From Isoetes taiwanensis (taxonomy: Eukaryota; Streptophyta; Lycopodiopsida; Isoetales; Isoetaceae), in assembly GCA_021234155.1 (NCBI GenBank), contig JAJEKV010000014.1, positions 14,868,494-14,932,493 of the forward strand: a DNA stretch of 64,000 bases, written 5' to 3'. The number at the start of each line of letters is the position of its first letter. Within the stretch, counting starts at the first letter, position 1. The notes under the pieces are model-generated. The model was not told the origin of the DNA. It saw only the letters and a list, made by a program, of their open reading frames with translations, and did no database searches. The translations under genes were made by a program, and so were the position numbers. Positions 22,551 through 34,599 of the stretch are shown here, one piece after another.

Positions 22551-24250
22551 CTACAAGAAAAAAAAATAGCAACGCGGAGGATGGCAGCCTGGGATTAGTT
22601 CATAATATTGTCCTTCAATGACACTAGTGCCAGCAGAGTATTCATTTCCATAGTCATCAATTGAATCTTCTTCCAATGCATGCTTTTCCCTGGTGCACAT
22701 GAGAACATAGTATGAAACACCTTCCACATTGTCTGGTGCTACAAAAGACACAAATACATCTGAAGCGACCACGGTGTCATCTAAACCGACCTCGTCCTCG
22801 CATACAAAACATCCACATCATTTTTCAGCTTCAACACGAGGCAATATGATCGTGGGCTCCAACTTTTTAGAGACCATTCTCGAATGTTTAATGTTCTCAC
22901 AATTCAACCAATTGAAGTTCATGCAAGCATCACAAAAGCCACGAGTGTGGTGGTGCATAGCAACTTTGTTGGATCTGCTTTGGGTTTATAGTTGACCTGA
23001 GAATGTATCTGCTTGAGTACCGGGTAAAGTCTTGCAATTGAATGCTTTGCTGCTTTGTTCACATCTGTTTTCCAACCTCCCAAAACACCCTTTCACAATC
23101 CGATTCCTTGGCCCTTAAAAGCTGCACAAGTTTTGTTTTACACTTTTATCAGCGGCATGCCATTTTGTTTTCTCTGCTTTCGCTCTCAAGCCACAACTTT
23201 GCTATACCAGCCCTCGCCATCATGTGTGCCTTTCCATGGCAGATCAAAGAAATTCCATATCACTTTCGAATTTTATTTTCAACATGGTATCTCTGATTCC
23301 ATACCATGCCCTACTTGATTTGAATTGAGATGCACAACCATCGACCACATATAATGAAGGTTTATGTGTCCACCTCCATTATTCTTAAGCCACCCCAAAT
23401 GTAATTTAAAACCATGTTGCACAAAATGAGTATCATGCTTCTTGTCATCACGAAACATAGAAATGCCTTTGTTTTTTAAGCTTACCTTCTATTTTCATCA
23501 TTGAAATATGGACCAAAATACTAATTTGATCAGGGATTCCAATGCTCGGATTGCACTTACGTCCCTGGTTTCAATGTATAGTTCTGCAAAGTCAACAACG
23601 GACAACACACTAGGAGTTTCTCAACACATCTTTTTAAGTTTTGTTTGCTCTGCCGATTAATGTCTTTGTAAAGTTATGATCGTAAACTTAGCAAGCTGAT
23701 TTTTCATATGTTCTTTAACAAAGCGGATGCTTTGTCATTACGATCAACTAATCTAAGCCTTACGGATGTACCTTTTTGGATGGCTCATTGACATATGCAT
23801 ATACTTGCCCGGTCCACATTACGAATTCCATCTTCCTCGTTTGGACGGATGTCTAATTTCTTCACTCCACATTCATCACATTCACCTTTGATGCATTTTA
23901 GTTTATGCCATTCATCGAGTCACATATTTTCAAAGCTGTTGACCTCCACAAGATACTAACATTATCAAAAGTCTTCTTGTTTGCTTGACATACTCCATTG
24001 TTTTCTTTGGGATGCCACGGACAACTGCGGCGGCAAGTGCAATTAACATGTAGGGATCTCCTCATATCATTGAAGGCCTTTTACGTACGGATCTGCTTGC
24101 TCATGTTTGACACAACAACATGTGTTTCTCTCCTTCAATTTCCTTATGCAATCGGGTTTCGGATACTTTCGAGCGGTCGAAGGCGAATTTTGGTATCGGG
24201 ATTACGATATACAAGCTGTTGATAAAGCTCGGTTGCAATAACAAAAGCAT
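22551..24250 (-). pseudogene. Decayed transposon-type protein with a zinc ribbon
   Basis: Minus-strand pieces in changing frames. Near 23.83-23.90 kb a stretch reads CIKGECDECGVKKLDIRPNE, a C-x5-C-x2-C zinc-ribbon-like knuckle followed by basic and acidic residues. Downstream are poorly preserved segments. At 22.56-22.77 kb a cleaner end reads VEGVSYYVLMCTREKHALEE then a Gly-rich SAGTSVIEGQYYEL. The layout (Cys cluster, long helical region, C-terminal 'V-x-G-x-Y-Y-E' strand) recalls large uncharacterised transposon-borne proteins of plants and animals. Stops and frame changes are many. I cannot assign a superfamily and saw no terminal repeats. Confidence 0.35.
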
Positions 24251-24329
24251 TAAAGACCATGTTAGCAAAATGATGTCGGCAACCCGGATGCCAAAGAGTA
24301 TTGAACTATACTATTGTACAATTAATGTA

Positions 24330-24680
24330 TGTTCTATGTACATAAAATGTCCATCCAAGCGGTTCAGCGATGTTATTGTACATCTAATGTACATCTAATG
24401 TACATCGGTACATCTAATGTACGATAGCGGTTCAGCGATGCATTCTTGTACATACATCAATGTACATCGGTGTACATCTAATGTACATCTAATTAATGTT
24501 CCAATATTAGTGCATCACATTAATGTTACAATATTAGTACAACTAATGTACATATGTATGATTTGTTTGGCTTCATTACCTGAAAGTATACTAAAATGTA
24601 AAATGATGTAATTTTGATATTCAAGTACATGTAAATGCAGCTGCATGGACATGTAAGTGTTAATGGATGTACATCTAAAA
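24330..24680. repeat. TGTACATC(T)AA-rich irregular array
   Basis: The word gtacatctaatgtacatc and close variants repeat with spacings of 10-50 bp, together with 'gcggttcagcgatg' twice. The pattern is irregular, unlike a CRISPR array or satellite, and directly abuts the MITE. Confidence 0.7.
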
Positions 24681-24769
24681 AGTACCTAATAGCACATCAC
24701 TGCAAGATTTCTGCTACTATGTAAACAATGTAAAAATGTAAACAATGTAAAATGCAATACATTTCATGA

Positions 24770-25214
24770 AATACACAATTACCATTAACATTAATTAAAA
24801 CAAACCATTGCATCAAACACATTTGAATTAAAATCCCCCTAAAACCCCCTTTGGTTTGGGTGCATATTCACACGGGGGGTTACTCAAGAACCTTGAGAGG
24901 TGTGGGATGGGCATATTTGCCCTTTATTCCAAGATCTGGACCGTACATAGGGATCCTCGTTTGTGGGGTATGCATGTACAAGTTTATGTATATTGTATAT
25001 TAAAATTTGTAAAATACTATAAGGTTTGAGAGAATGTACTTAATGGTGTTAATTTTGTACATGTATTATAAATATATTTTTGGGGCTCTCGCTGCTTTAC
25101 GTAACCCCTCGTGTGAATATGCACCCAAACCAAAGGGGGTTTTAGGGGGATTTTAATTCAAATGTGTTTGATGCAATGGTTTGTTTTAATTAATGTTAAT
25201 GGTAATTGTGTATT
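24770..25214. mobile_element. MITE with 114-bp terminal inverted repeats
   Basis: Left arm 24770-24883 and right arm 25101-25214 are inverted copies that agree at all but one position by eye. They begin AATACACAATTACC and run into a CCCCCTAAAACCCCC tract and 'tgcatattcacac'. The 217-bp middle is A/T-rich and non-coding. No convincing target duplication is visible at the ends, so the exact borders or the superfamily cannot be fixed. Near-identity of the arms indicates a recent insertion or arm homogenisation. Confidence 0.82.
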
Positions 25215-25238
25215 GATTGTTATCTCGAAAAAAATTTT

Positions 25239-25253
25239 GGGCCCTTCGGGCCC
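25239..25253. repeat. GGGCCC-TTC-GGGCCC hairpin
   Basis: A short GC-rich palindrome in A/T-rich DNA, 24 bp outside the MITE. It resembles a Helitron terminal hairpin, but no CTRR|T end follows on either side. Confidence 0.55.
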
Positions 25254-25259
25254 TAACAA

Positions 25260-27840
25260 AATTGAACATAGGAAAACCGTGACACAGCTTCAAACATGCA
25301 GGAAGCATGCAAAATAGATTTTTTTACTTGTTGAGATGATGCAAGAGTGTAGATGCCTGTGTTTCAAAGGTGCGCCAGGCGCAATTGGAAACCTTAGAAA
25401 GTGTTTCCATCTCGAGACAATGTGTATCATTGGTCTTATGCATTATTAGAACAAATATAGGAGTGATATCATACAACTTTAAAAGCAGTGCGAGAATTAG
25501 TGTTATAAGATGTAAAATAATTAGTATTTTATGGGTAGGCGTGCTTGACCAACTTTGCCTTATCTACGCTATGGAACCTTACACCCCTAAGTTTTAGGTT
25601 TCAAAAAGGATGCCTTGTCTTATTTCTTAGACTACAAAGAACAATATCGCAATTGCAAGCTTTTCGACCCTAAACCCATTTGGGCAAATAACAAACAAAC
25701 AAGTTTCTAAAGCTCGTTACCTTGGCGGGGAGTTAAACCACGCCCTATTTTTCATTAACAACACTAATACAACAGACAGAAGCGGCCATTGGATTTTGAA
25801 AACCATCCCTTTCTTGTAGTCAGAACAACATCAAGTTGAATTTCATACACATGCATAAGCGTAAGTAAAGAGTAAAATTTACAAATACAAAGAGATTCAT
25901 CCCGACACCCAAAGCCTCGGCAAAGATTTCTTTTACAGAAGTTACTTACACGGGGATTTTTTTAAAATACTAAAACTCAAAAAATACTATGCTTTTTGCT
26001 AAAATATAACTGCAGCAAGATGGCCCAAATAAGGGCTACTAAGATCCAATCCACTATATGACTCAGAATGTGAAAACATTAGGGCTATTCCCCCAGAATT
26101 TCAGAATCAAGCAACTCAAAATGCTTAGATCTATTGTTCAAATCCTTATCTCTGATCTTACCAATTTCCTTGGACTTGTCTAGGACATACTACGAGTTCT
26201 TTGAGAACAAATGGATAAGTAATTAGTGAAGATTCTAAAACACAATGCAATTTCTGGCAATCATTTATATTTGCTTATAGCATGCACCAACCGGATGGTA
26301 GCAATTTATGTGTCGTCTCTGCATCATTATCCCAAAAATAACAAACATTTTCTGAACTAGGAACAAAATGGATGTTTTGGTCTTGGTTTGAAGTCTGAAA
26401 GTCAGATAAAGAAGTTATTAAACACAGCCAGATCTATACTATCACATGCATTGGGCCGGTTAAATGCTGCGAGAATTCAAACAACTTAAAAGAAGGACCA
26501 TTATTCTGTCAAACAAATAAAAAAAGACCGCGAGTGATAATGAAGATGTACTACGTATAAAATTGTGCGAGATCAAGTCTTGTCGCATTTAAAACAGCAT
26601 CTGCAAATGCTTTCAGGCCAGGAATGAGATGGCCATGGCGTCATCATGAAGTTGTACTCTGTATAAAAATTGTGCGAGATCAAGTCTTGTCCCATTTAAA
26701 AGCGACATCACGGAAATGCTTCGGGCCGAGAATTAGGCGGCCATGACCAAAAATTGCATACCATATCTGCGTCTATGAGAGCATTTTTCGACTCAAAATG
26801 GTAGCGAAGCGGCCTTTTGCTTGGCCATATTTTTCTTGAGAAATACTTTCCACGCTTCTCATTTCAAAATTGCTGCTATATCTTCAAAGATATAATTCTT
26901 CCGGATGCCACATTTTCCCACGGTGAAATTTGTTTTTAAAGCATTTCAAGCATTGAATCAATGAAATGGTACCTTAGTGCAATTATTTTCCGCGATAGAG
27001 AATTTGGAGGGATTATCTGATTAAATTCATCGGTATACACCGCAGGGCAAACAAGGTATCATTATTGTAGTAATTCTACGAAATACAATACAACAAGTTA
27101 AATTACAGATCGTTAAATAGATAGAAATTATGATAGAGGAAATTGATATGTTTTACTTACCTAACGATGGCGCGATTGAGCGGTGTTGAATGGGGACGAT
27201 TGTTCAATTGGAATCAAGCGTATGATAGAGGGGATAAGATCCACTAACTTTTAATATATCCATCGCTCTTTTTTTTTACGCAACCCGGCTCTTTTAGCCT
27301 CTAATTTTTTCCTTGCTTGCAATTTCAAACCGGATGGGGACTTCATCGCAAACTTCCAACTAGATTTCTTTGGATATCACCAACTCCAACTAGTTTGGGT
27401 AAGATTTGTTGGTGCATACCTGATTTGATCTACAGCTCTACCGGCCCAAAGGCCCAAGACTCCTCCCGATTTATGACAGAAACCCTATTTGGGGTTTGCT
27501 CGACCACTGCATGTCGAGAGGAAAACAAAAACATGTTATAAAGTTTAAGCTATTAAATGAAATAAAAAAAATTAGGGTTAAAACCATTGGAATGTGAAAT
27601 TTAACACTCAAAAACAAGGTAAGCACTCTAGAAATACCATTTCGTACACCTCATCAAATACAGCACCAAATCATAGAAAAACCTTAGTAAAAATCGTACA
27701 AAAACATAAAAAAAAACCCCCTGTTATTATGCTACATATTCATTAACAGGTCACTCGGAACAGAACTAGAATGTACAGAAGAAAGTCATGAAAGAATTTT
27801 GGAAGAAAACATAATCTCCAAAACTGAATTGATTCAATTA
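25260..27840. other. Accessory DNA without a supported gene
   Basis: No intact or clearly broken gene recognised. A roughly 105-bp segment containing 'ttgtgcgagatcaagtcttg' and 'catttaaaa' is tandemly duplicated at about 26536-26745. Confidence 0.45.
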
Positions 27841-27852
27841 CAAGAGCAAACC

Positions 27853-28257
27853 TGTGAGATATCAAGGTATTGTATTGCTTGTGTTCTCCTCTTCATGACA
27901 TCTCTAACCTTTGGTGAAACTTTGGTATTGTCAAGCCAAAATTCACGAACCTGACATTTGATTGAATCATCGATTCTATTTTATCTTGGCATCCTTCCTG
28001 CCAAAGCCCATACATTTGCTCCACTTAATGACATTATCTTCCTTCTTGCTGCAGCTTTGGATTAATTTCTTGGGTGTATCTTTAGCAATTTTGAAGAAAC
28101 ATTCTTGTTTATATCTCCTTTTTTTCCAACAATCATTGATAGCGATTGAATGTTTTGCAGCCAATTTATCTTTGCTATTAGCGGACTTTACTTCTTGAAG
28201 CCCATCTTTCAAGTTTCGATCATTGATTTCATAACAATAACCCGGAAGGATTTCCAA
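27853..28257 (-). pseudogene. Decayed exons of a transposon-type protein (same family as 37.4-38.2 kb)
   Basis: A minus-strand segment reads EFWLDNTKVSPKVRDVMKRR and, a few residues on, AIQYLDISQ before a GT. A counterpart inside the 7.7-kb element reads NTRVSPYKKDVRKY and then, one frame over, HPIHLLEVSQ before GTAAGTA. The shared N-T-(K/R)-V-S-P-x2-(K/R)-D-V and L-(D/E)-(I/V)-S-Q blocks at the same exon end show common ancestry. The upstream piece (27976-28257) is Lys-rich and broken. Function unknown. Confidence 0.4.
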
Positions 28258-28259
28258 TT

Positions 28260-29636
28260 ACAGGTTGAAAAAAGAAAAAGCACGTCATCTTGCAACAAGC
28301 GAGCACAAAAACTAATCTTTGATCACGGATGAAGCGTTTACCCGGCAAGCGAGGATGCAATCCACCGACACTGTCAAACTTATTTGCTTTATTTGTTTTG
28401 TGGCATAACAGCGGCCAATGTCGGCATACTGGCGCTTAGAACCATCACTTCCATTGGAATTCTCACCCTCCATGAGCAGATTGAAATTGATTTGTATTTC
28501 TTGTAGATTCAATTGGCATGTGTTTGCTTACGGAATTCGTTCGGTGTTAGATCTGTGAAAGGGGAGAATTTGAGGAAGGGAGGGGCGGATCCATTGAATT
28601 GGTTCGGTGGTTGATTGGTTAACCAAAAATTTTGGGGAACCTTTGTCGGGGGATGATCTTGCAATCATTGCATATCTGACACAAAACGACAAACCATAGT
28701 ATCTTGATGTACATCTAAAATGTACCCCAAAAAAGCACAAATTCGTCCTTCAATTCAGTATGATGTACGTACACCCTTTCATGCTTTTACCCCACATCCA
28801 AAATTTACAAGTTCTTGGGCCTCAATTATGAAAAAAGTGTATGGAATGATGAGCGAGGGATCAAGCAAACCTTCATGAGACAATTTGTGGTCAAAATGAT
28901 ACTCAAATTTAGTTAATACAAACCCAATGCATGTTCAATATCTAGAAGAAATTTTAACAAGTTCTAGGTATGATAGGCATAATCGTAATGAACCATTACT
29001 TGAAATCATATTAAACACTGTAGCAAATATGATTAAAGCCCTATTCGTTGTATATTGAACCGAAACACAAAGACATGACATTATGATTCAATTCAACAAC
29101 TTGCAATCCGATACCTTTGTTTAAGGAGGCGGATCGACTAGATCAACATTAGCCACAGATCACTATGTCTTTAGCCCATTTAGACGGGATGGGCCTAAAC
29201 TGACGCAGTAGATCATGGTCATTCTATTCTCAAATACCACTAGGGATAATTTTATTCGTCCAAATGGACTAGCTAAACTTGGTCAAATATTTCTTCAACC
29301 ATAGAATTATTGCAATACCTTTAAAACAGGACCGATCATAACCAATATAATTTAGGTTAAACTTCCCCTTTAACCTATGCATCATCAAATATATAGCTAC
29401 ATTACACATATTATATTAATCAATTTTTCACATTCCCCTTTTAACACTGTATGTATAATATCTGTCTCAAAATTCTTCTATAACATCTAGAGCACCAAAT
29501 CGTACTTGTGACATGATAAATTTGTGAAACTGCAACATTTAAAAAAATGATATCATCTACTTGTATCAGAATTGCTTACAACATCTTGAACACCTAACTG
29601 TGCATGTACCTTGATGAACCTATGCGCTGGTAATGT
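28260..29636. other. Flank of the copia relic; possible decayed LTR
   Basis: On the minus strand this lies 3' of the copia RNase H region, where a 3' LTR would be expected. I could not find LTR ends or a polypurine tract with confidence. No other gene is seen. Confidence 0.35.
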
Positions 29637-30742
29637 TTAGGTAAGAATGTCAGCTATCTGATCTTTTGTACTCTTGTATTCTACTGTAATTAATTTCTTT
29701 GCAACCATGTCACATATGAAGTGCACATGAAGCTCAATATGCTTTGTTCTCTGATGGAGAACTGGATTTCTAGTGATGGTCAAACAACTCATACTGTCTA
29801 TACATAAAACAGTAGGATTCATTTGTACTGCACCTAAATCGTTTAGCAATCTTCTTGTCCACACAATTTCGCTTCAAGCCAAAGAGGTAGGGTTATATTA
29901 TGCTTCTGCTGTAGACATCGCAATGCATCCTTGTTTTTTACTTCTCCATGCTATTATACATCCTTCTGCAAGCTTTAAAACATAACCTGATGTAGGTTCT
30001 CTGGAATCCATACCTTCCAAATCTGCATCTAAGTATGTTTCTAAATTTACATTGTCATTTGAAAAGGTTATTCCAACATATTGTGTACCTTTTAAAAATC
30101 TCAGAATTCTTTTTGCTGCATGCCAATGTGATTTTCCAAGGTTATTAGCTAACCTGCTCAATAAGTTTATAATGTATGAAATGTCAGGTCTGCAACAATT
30201 AGCTACAAACAATAGGCAACCTATTAATTCTTTATAAAGATATAACATATCATCTCATTCATCTCTGCTGCACTCTTTGGACGCATTTCTTGCGAGAACT
30301 TTTGTCCAGCTGCCAATTGAGAACCTACACAATTATATTCGTAATCCAAACTTTTTAAGCATGCCTTGAATATTCTTTGCTTGTGTTAACACAAGCCTCT
30401 TATGCTCTCTGTTCCTTACTTACTTCCATACCTAAGAAGTTCTTCAATTCACCTAGATCCGTCATTTTAAACCTTCTGTTCAGAATGCCTTTGCAAATAT
30501 TTAGGCATTTCGCATCATTAGCAACCATGATATTATCATCTACACACAAAACTATAACGGAAAATTGATCCTTGTCTCTAAATATATAGAGATTTCCATT
30601 ATTTTACATTTTTATAAACCCCTTCTTTAAGGAAGGTATCCATACAAAAATACCACTGACGAGGGGATTGTTTGAGCCCATAGACTGCTTTTTTCAATTT
30701 CCAAACCTTATTCTCATCTTTCTCAGAACCTGGCGCGCATGA
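29637..30742 (-). pseudogene. Ty1/copia pol relic (RT and RNase H), left of a nested insertion
   Basis: Read on the minus strand from the right: KVWKLKKAVYGLKQSPRQW (about 30650-30705), the copia RT signature; VLCVDDNIMVANDAKCL (about 30510-30560), the YVDD catalytic box with Tyr replaced by Cys; and MTDLGELKNFLGMEV (about 30430-30475). Then come LIGCLLFVANCCRPDISYII and HWHAAKRILRFLKGT (29.9-30.25 kb), and RNase H with GMDSREPTSGYVLKL, KKQGCIAMSTAEA and, one frame over, TKHIELHVHFICDMV and KSTKDQIADILT. Stops and frame changes make it inactive. Its upstream part lies beyond the insertion, at 38454 onward. Confidence 0.88.
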
Positions 30743-30936
30743 GGGTGTAAAATCGCTAGTGGGGTACAACTTTTGGCGAAGCGTTTAAGCACTTTAAGTC
30801 TTTGAAACTTCATGGGACGTCGAAGCGATCACACCCTTCTCCCTCCTTTTCCCACAGGCGAAAAACTCAGATCGGTGTTTCAGGTGTTGATGATGGAGGC
30901 ATGGGCAGCGGATGATTTTCACACCATCGAGTTGCA

Positions 30937-33578
30937 TTGCAATTCGGGGTGAAGCCCCACGAGGAAGAAGCTTGGTTGGAAAATAATGTCCGCGGATCGA
31001 GATTGGGATTCTGTTTGGACAAAGAAGTTGAACAAGGGAAAGATAAAATGGCACTGCGTGCAAAGGAGCATCTTCAAGAGAAGTTGGAAACACTCTGTAG
31101 AAAAATCTACAAGAATTGTCACAACAAAAAGTAAGAAAGCAAGCGGCCCCTTGCTTTTGCGTTTGAAAATTGCACTAGATCAATACTTGCACCCGAGGAA
31201 CACAAAGTAAACTGGGCTGCATTTTCGCGTGCAATGTCAAAGATACCACAACAATAGACAAGTAAAAACAGAGGCGGATGTTGTAGCACATGTTAGGAAA
31301 ACTGAAATGAAGGCAAAGCCAAAGGTGGTCTTTGGATCAAATGAGATCGGTGCATGTGATGAAAACATAAAAACCTTAGAGAATCAAATCTGAGGAGATT
31401 GGAAAATCAGTTTTACTTATCACAAAGAATGGAAGCGATAGGAAGTGAGCTGAAAGGCAATGAGAAGGCCTCACGAATTCTGAGAAGAAAATGATGTTGG
31501 AAGAGGCTGAAAAGCAGGTTTAAGACAGGCCACAAATGATTTGGCTACAAAGCGGGGAGGAGTTCAAGCTTAATCCAACATGTGAGTTGGAGGCGAGAAA
31601 TTAAAGATTTGGAGCGGTGTCCGGATGGAAACTTGGCACAGGGAACAAGGTACAAAAAGCAATGAACCCTACACTGTTAATGAGCGGGTCAAACGTAAAC
31701 TCAAACTTGAGGAGGAGTTAAAAGTTCTCGAAGAAGAACGAGAGACTTACGCATTTCTACATAAACAATTTGTGGAAGCTGAAAATGGATACTCCCTGCA
31801 ACATTTAGCATCTCTACTATTATCTGAGATAAGTTGCTAGTGGAAGATCCATTTTATACATGTTCGGCATGTGGTGCGGAATTGACTAAAGCTTACGAGG
31901 TTAAGTTTAGCACTGAATTGCCAACATGAGTATCATATAGCTTGTTGTTCATTGTTGAGAGGAGGACAATGTATTCATGGTTGCCCCGGAAAGGTGCGGA
32001 GGGTGTATTTGGCGAGCTAGGTTTTGGCCATGTTGCGGAGTGCTTCAAATAGTACACCAAAAAGGATGTGTTAATCCAGATCACGCAATTGAGGTCTCAC
32101 CGTTGAGGGGTTCAAGAAGGACAATGGTGCCATTTGAAGATGCACAACACACCGCAAAGTCCTATAGAGTTCTGATCAATTGTGGTGATTTGAATGCAAC
32201 AATGAGAACCACCACCACCGGTCAAGAAGCTGTCCAAGAAGCTATAGAAGAAGGCGTAAACACGGACACCGGTTGTAAACACGGCACCAATTGTGGAAAA
32301 AACAACAGACCGATTGTACACCTTTGAAGCACCTAAGGAAGTTGAGGGAGTAATTCCATCGGATGAGGGCAACTTGGGTGAATATTTGGCAAAAGGAAAG
32401 GGCGAGGAAAAGAACAAAGAGGGGTAAGGCTGGAGGATAGCAAAGAAGTTGTTCGGACTACAAGAAAGAGAACAAGAAGTAGCTATGCAAAAGATGCGAG
32501 AGAAGCGGTCTCAATCATGACACCACACATATCGAAGTGTGTTCAAGAAAAAAATGAGAACCAGGCCCTCAAGTTTTAGGTGAGCACGATCTTCAACAAG
32601 TGATTGCTGCCATTAATAACCCCGGAAAGGGGTATGGGCATTCTTTGCGCCAAGAAGGCCACAACTTAGTGTTGCTTAAAACATTGAATATTATTGATTT
32701 TCTTTTGTTGCATTCTTTGTAGGATTACCGGTTGATTCTGTTAGGTCGAGGAGAATCCTAGCTGTTGATCTGAAAGGTTTCCACATTCAACCCATTTTTC
32801 ATTTTCATCTTCATCTATTTATTCATGTAGTAATTCTGTTGTGTAGGTATTCGGGGATGTTCCAACGTACTAAGTATTGATTTGGCAGCAAAAGATAAAC
32901 TCATTGTATTGGATTTAAATGGTGTGTTGGTAAAAACTTTTGGTGCAAATGAACACATACGCTTGGAAGCAGGATTGACAATGACATACACTAGCAGAAA
33001 GAAAGTGATATTCAGACCAGAAGTAGTGTTCTTCTTGAAGACTTTGTTACAGAAGTGTTGTGTTGGTATATGGTCATCAATGCAACTCTCTAATGTGGAA
33101 GATGTTGCAAAGTACTATGTCAGATTTGAGGGACATATTTCAATTTGTATGGGGGCGGGGAAAAATGTATGCGAACCGTTTTTCACCACCCTAACAAACC
33201 TGGCTGTCCAGTCATGATGAAGCCACTTGGGAAAATACATGAGTCATACCCAAGATTCAAAGGTAAGACTTTGCTTCTTGATGATTCATTATACAAGTCT
33301 TACCTTAGCAGTCCCTGGAAATTTCTGCGGGGGTTTTGCATTCAAGATGGATGTCCATGATGAAGTGCTACGGTACTCACCCCAAAGATAGAAGAAATCT
33401 TTGCGAGGCCAAAGGCGAGGAAAAAATGAAGTTCTTGGTGAAGAACACACACGGATACAAGCCTTGGCCTAAGGCGGATAGAAAGATTATGAAGCTATGC
33501 TTGGAAAGACTTTTACGGAAAAGCGATTTGCAGATTCTGCGGGTTTGTGAAGGAGGAATTGGAGAAGGTTTATGGTGA
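30937..33578 (+). pseudogene. Decayed gene: coiled coil, Cys/His cluster, FCP1/NIF-like phosphatase
   Basis: Pieces in changing frames, in order: a Lys/Glu-rich helical region (30.95-31.85 kb, for example RKLKLEEELKVLEEERETYA); a Cys/His cluster with DPFYTCSACGAELTKAYEVK (about 31.85-31.91 kb) then CIHGCPGKVRRVY in another frame (about 31.97-32.01 kb), which could be a PHD- or RING-like finger; a charged linker; then, after a TTGTGTAG acceptor, AAKDKLIVLDLNGVLV (32882-32930). The last is motif I of HAD phosphatases with D-L-N-G-V in place of D-x-D-x-T/V. VIFRPEVVFFLKTLL, VGIWSSMQ and NVEDVAKYY follow, typical of the NLI-interacting-factor/FCP1 family. HESYPRFKGKTLLLDDS (motif III-like DD) is one frame over. 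The second motif I Asp is Asn, so even the ancestor may have lacked phosphatase activity. Probably a captured host domain or a transposon gene. Confidence 0.6.
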
Positions 33579-33579
33579 T

Positions 33580-34265
33580 GGCGATTGTCATTCTCCATGA
33601 TTATTGGCATGTTTGTCATTTATTTAGGCCAAGGAATCCTACACTTTTTCATGTACCATCTTTATCTTAATTTAAGAATGTTTTGCTATATTGTTTATGT
33701 AGTTCAATGCGGACTTGTCTATAATTTTTTGCTATATTGTTTATATATACTTCAATCTTGTGAAAGGGATCTTTGTAAACTTATCAAGTGCTTAAAACAA
33801 TTGCACGCAAGTGCTAGATGCGGTATGAGTGTTAATGGCGGAATCTTGCTTATTGTCATGCAGTGGTGATTACTTTTATGTAGTTGCTTAACGCGACTAA
33901 GGTCGCGATGCTTATTGTTAAGCTATATAAGCTGTTTAAAAGTAGCTGTTTATTGCATAAGTGCTTTCGTGTGTTCGGTGCTTACTCAGCAGCTTTCTTG
34001 AAACCCGATTAAAATGCTTAGTGTTTGAAACTAATGAAAGAGCTAAACCTTTGTTACATTCAAGCGAGAATCTGAATGGACCGCCACGAGATTCGAACTT
34101 CATAAATTTGATAGATAGACAAAAATAACATTTCATAGAAGAATAAGAAGAGATTTCAATGAAACAAAGTTAGAAACAAAGTTACAAAAAAGTTTGATGG
34201 AAACAAGATTTTTTATAAAAAAAAGTCCCTTAGGCCAGTGTACACAAAAATCATATACAAAATTT
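33580..34265. other. Interior of the 7.7-kb element between the convergent genes
   Basis: A/T-rich, with many 'ttaagcac' and 'tgctta' words and a GCGACTAAGGTCGC palindrome near 33.893 kb. No gene recognised. Confidence 0.45.
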
Positions 34266-34395
34266 TTACAAAATTTACATTACGAGGCCGGTGTCTTCTT
34301 GAAAGGGGGGTGTCTTCTTCATCAAGGGGGTTGTCTTCTTCATCAAGAGGGGTGTCTTCTTCAAGGGGGTGTCTTCTTCATCTTCATCTGCTTCT
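34266..34395. repeat. Imperfect tandem repeat 'gtgtcttcttcatcaagggg'
   Basis: Four to five units of 20-30 bp. Read on the minus strand they give a Lys/Thr-Pro-Leu repeat within a short frame (34275-34511) that may be a slipped tail of the convergent gene. Confidence 0.75.
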
Positions 34396-34515
34396 GCATC
34401 TTCATTCTCCATCTGCAACAAATGAAAATGGAATATTAAACAAACGAAAAATTGAAAACAGAAAGCAAATGAAAATGCATTACCTTTAAGGACCGCCCTG
34501 AACTCCTCCAAGTCG

Positions 34516-34575
34516 GCTTCCTCTTCTTCCTCTTCCTCTTCCTCTTCCTCTTCCTCTTCTTCTTCTTCTTCTTTC
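34516..34575. repeat. CTTCCT/CTT microsatellite
   Basis: Runs of cttcct then cttctt; on the minus strand a poly-Glu-type tract. Confidence 0.85.
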
Positions 34576-34599
34576 TCGGACGAATCCTCTTCTCCCGAT

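Noticed and set aside
24330-24680. Satellite or CRISPR in the TGTACATC-rich stretch
   Set aside because: Spacing is irregular and the words degenerate; it looks like simple-sequence expansion.
25239-25253. Second Helitron 3' end hairpin
   Set aside because: GC-rich palindrome present, but no CTRR|T terminus and no matching 5' end near it.
34082-34105. Possible tRNA T-loop (GTTCGAATC on the minus strand)
   Set aside because: The flanking bases do not form a T stem and no anticodon arm or A box could be placed at the right distance.
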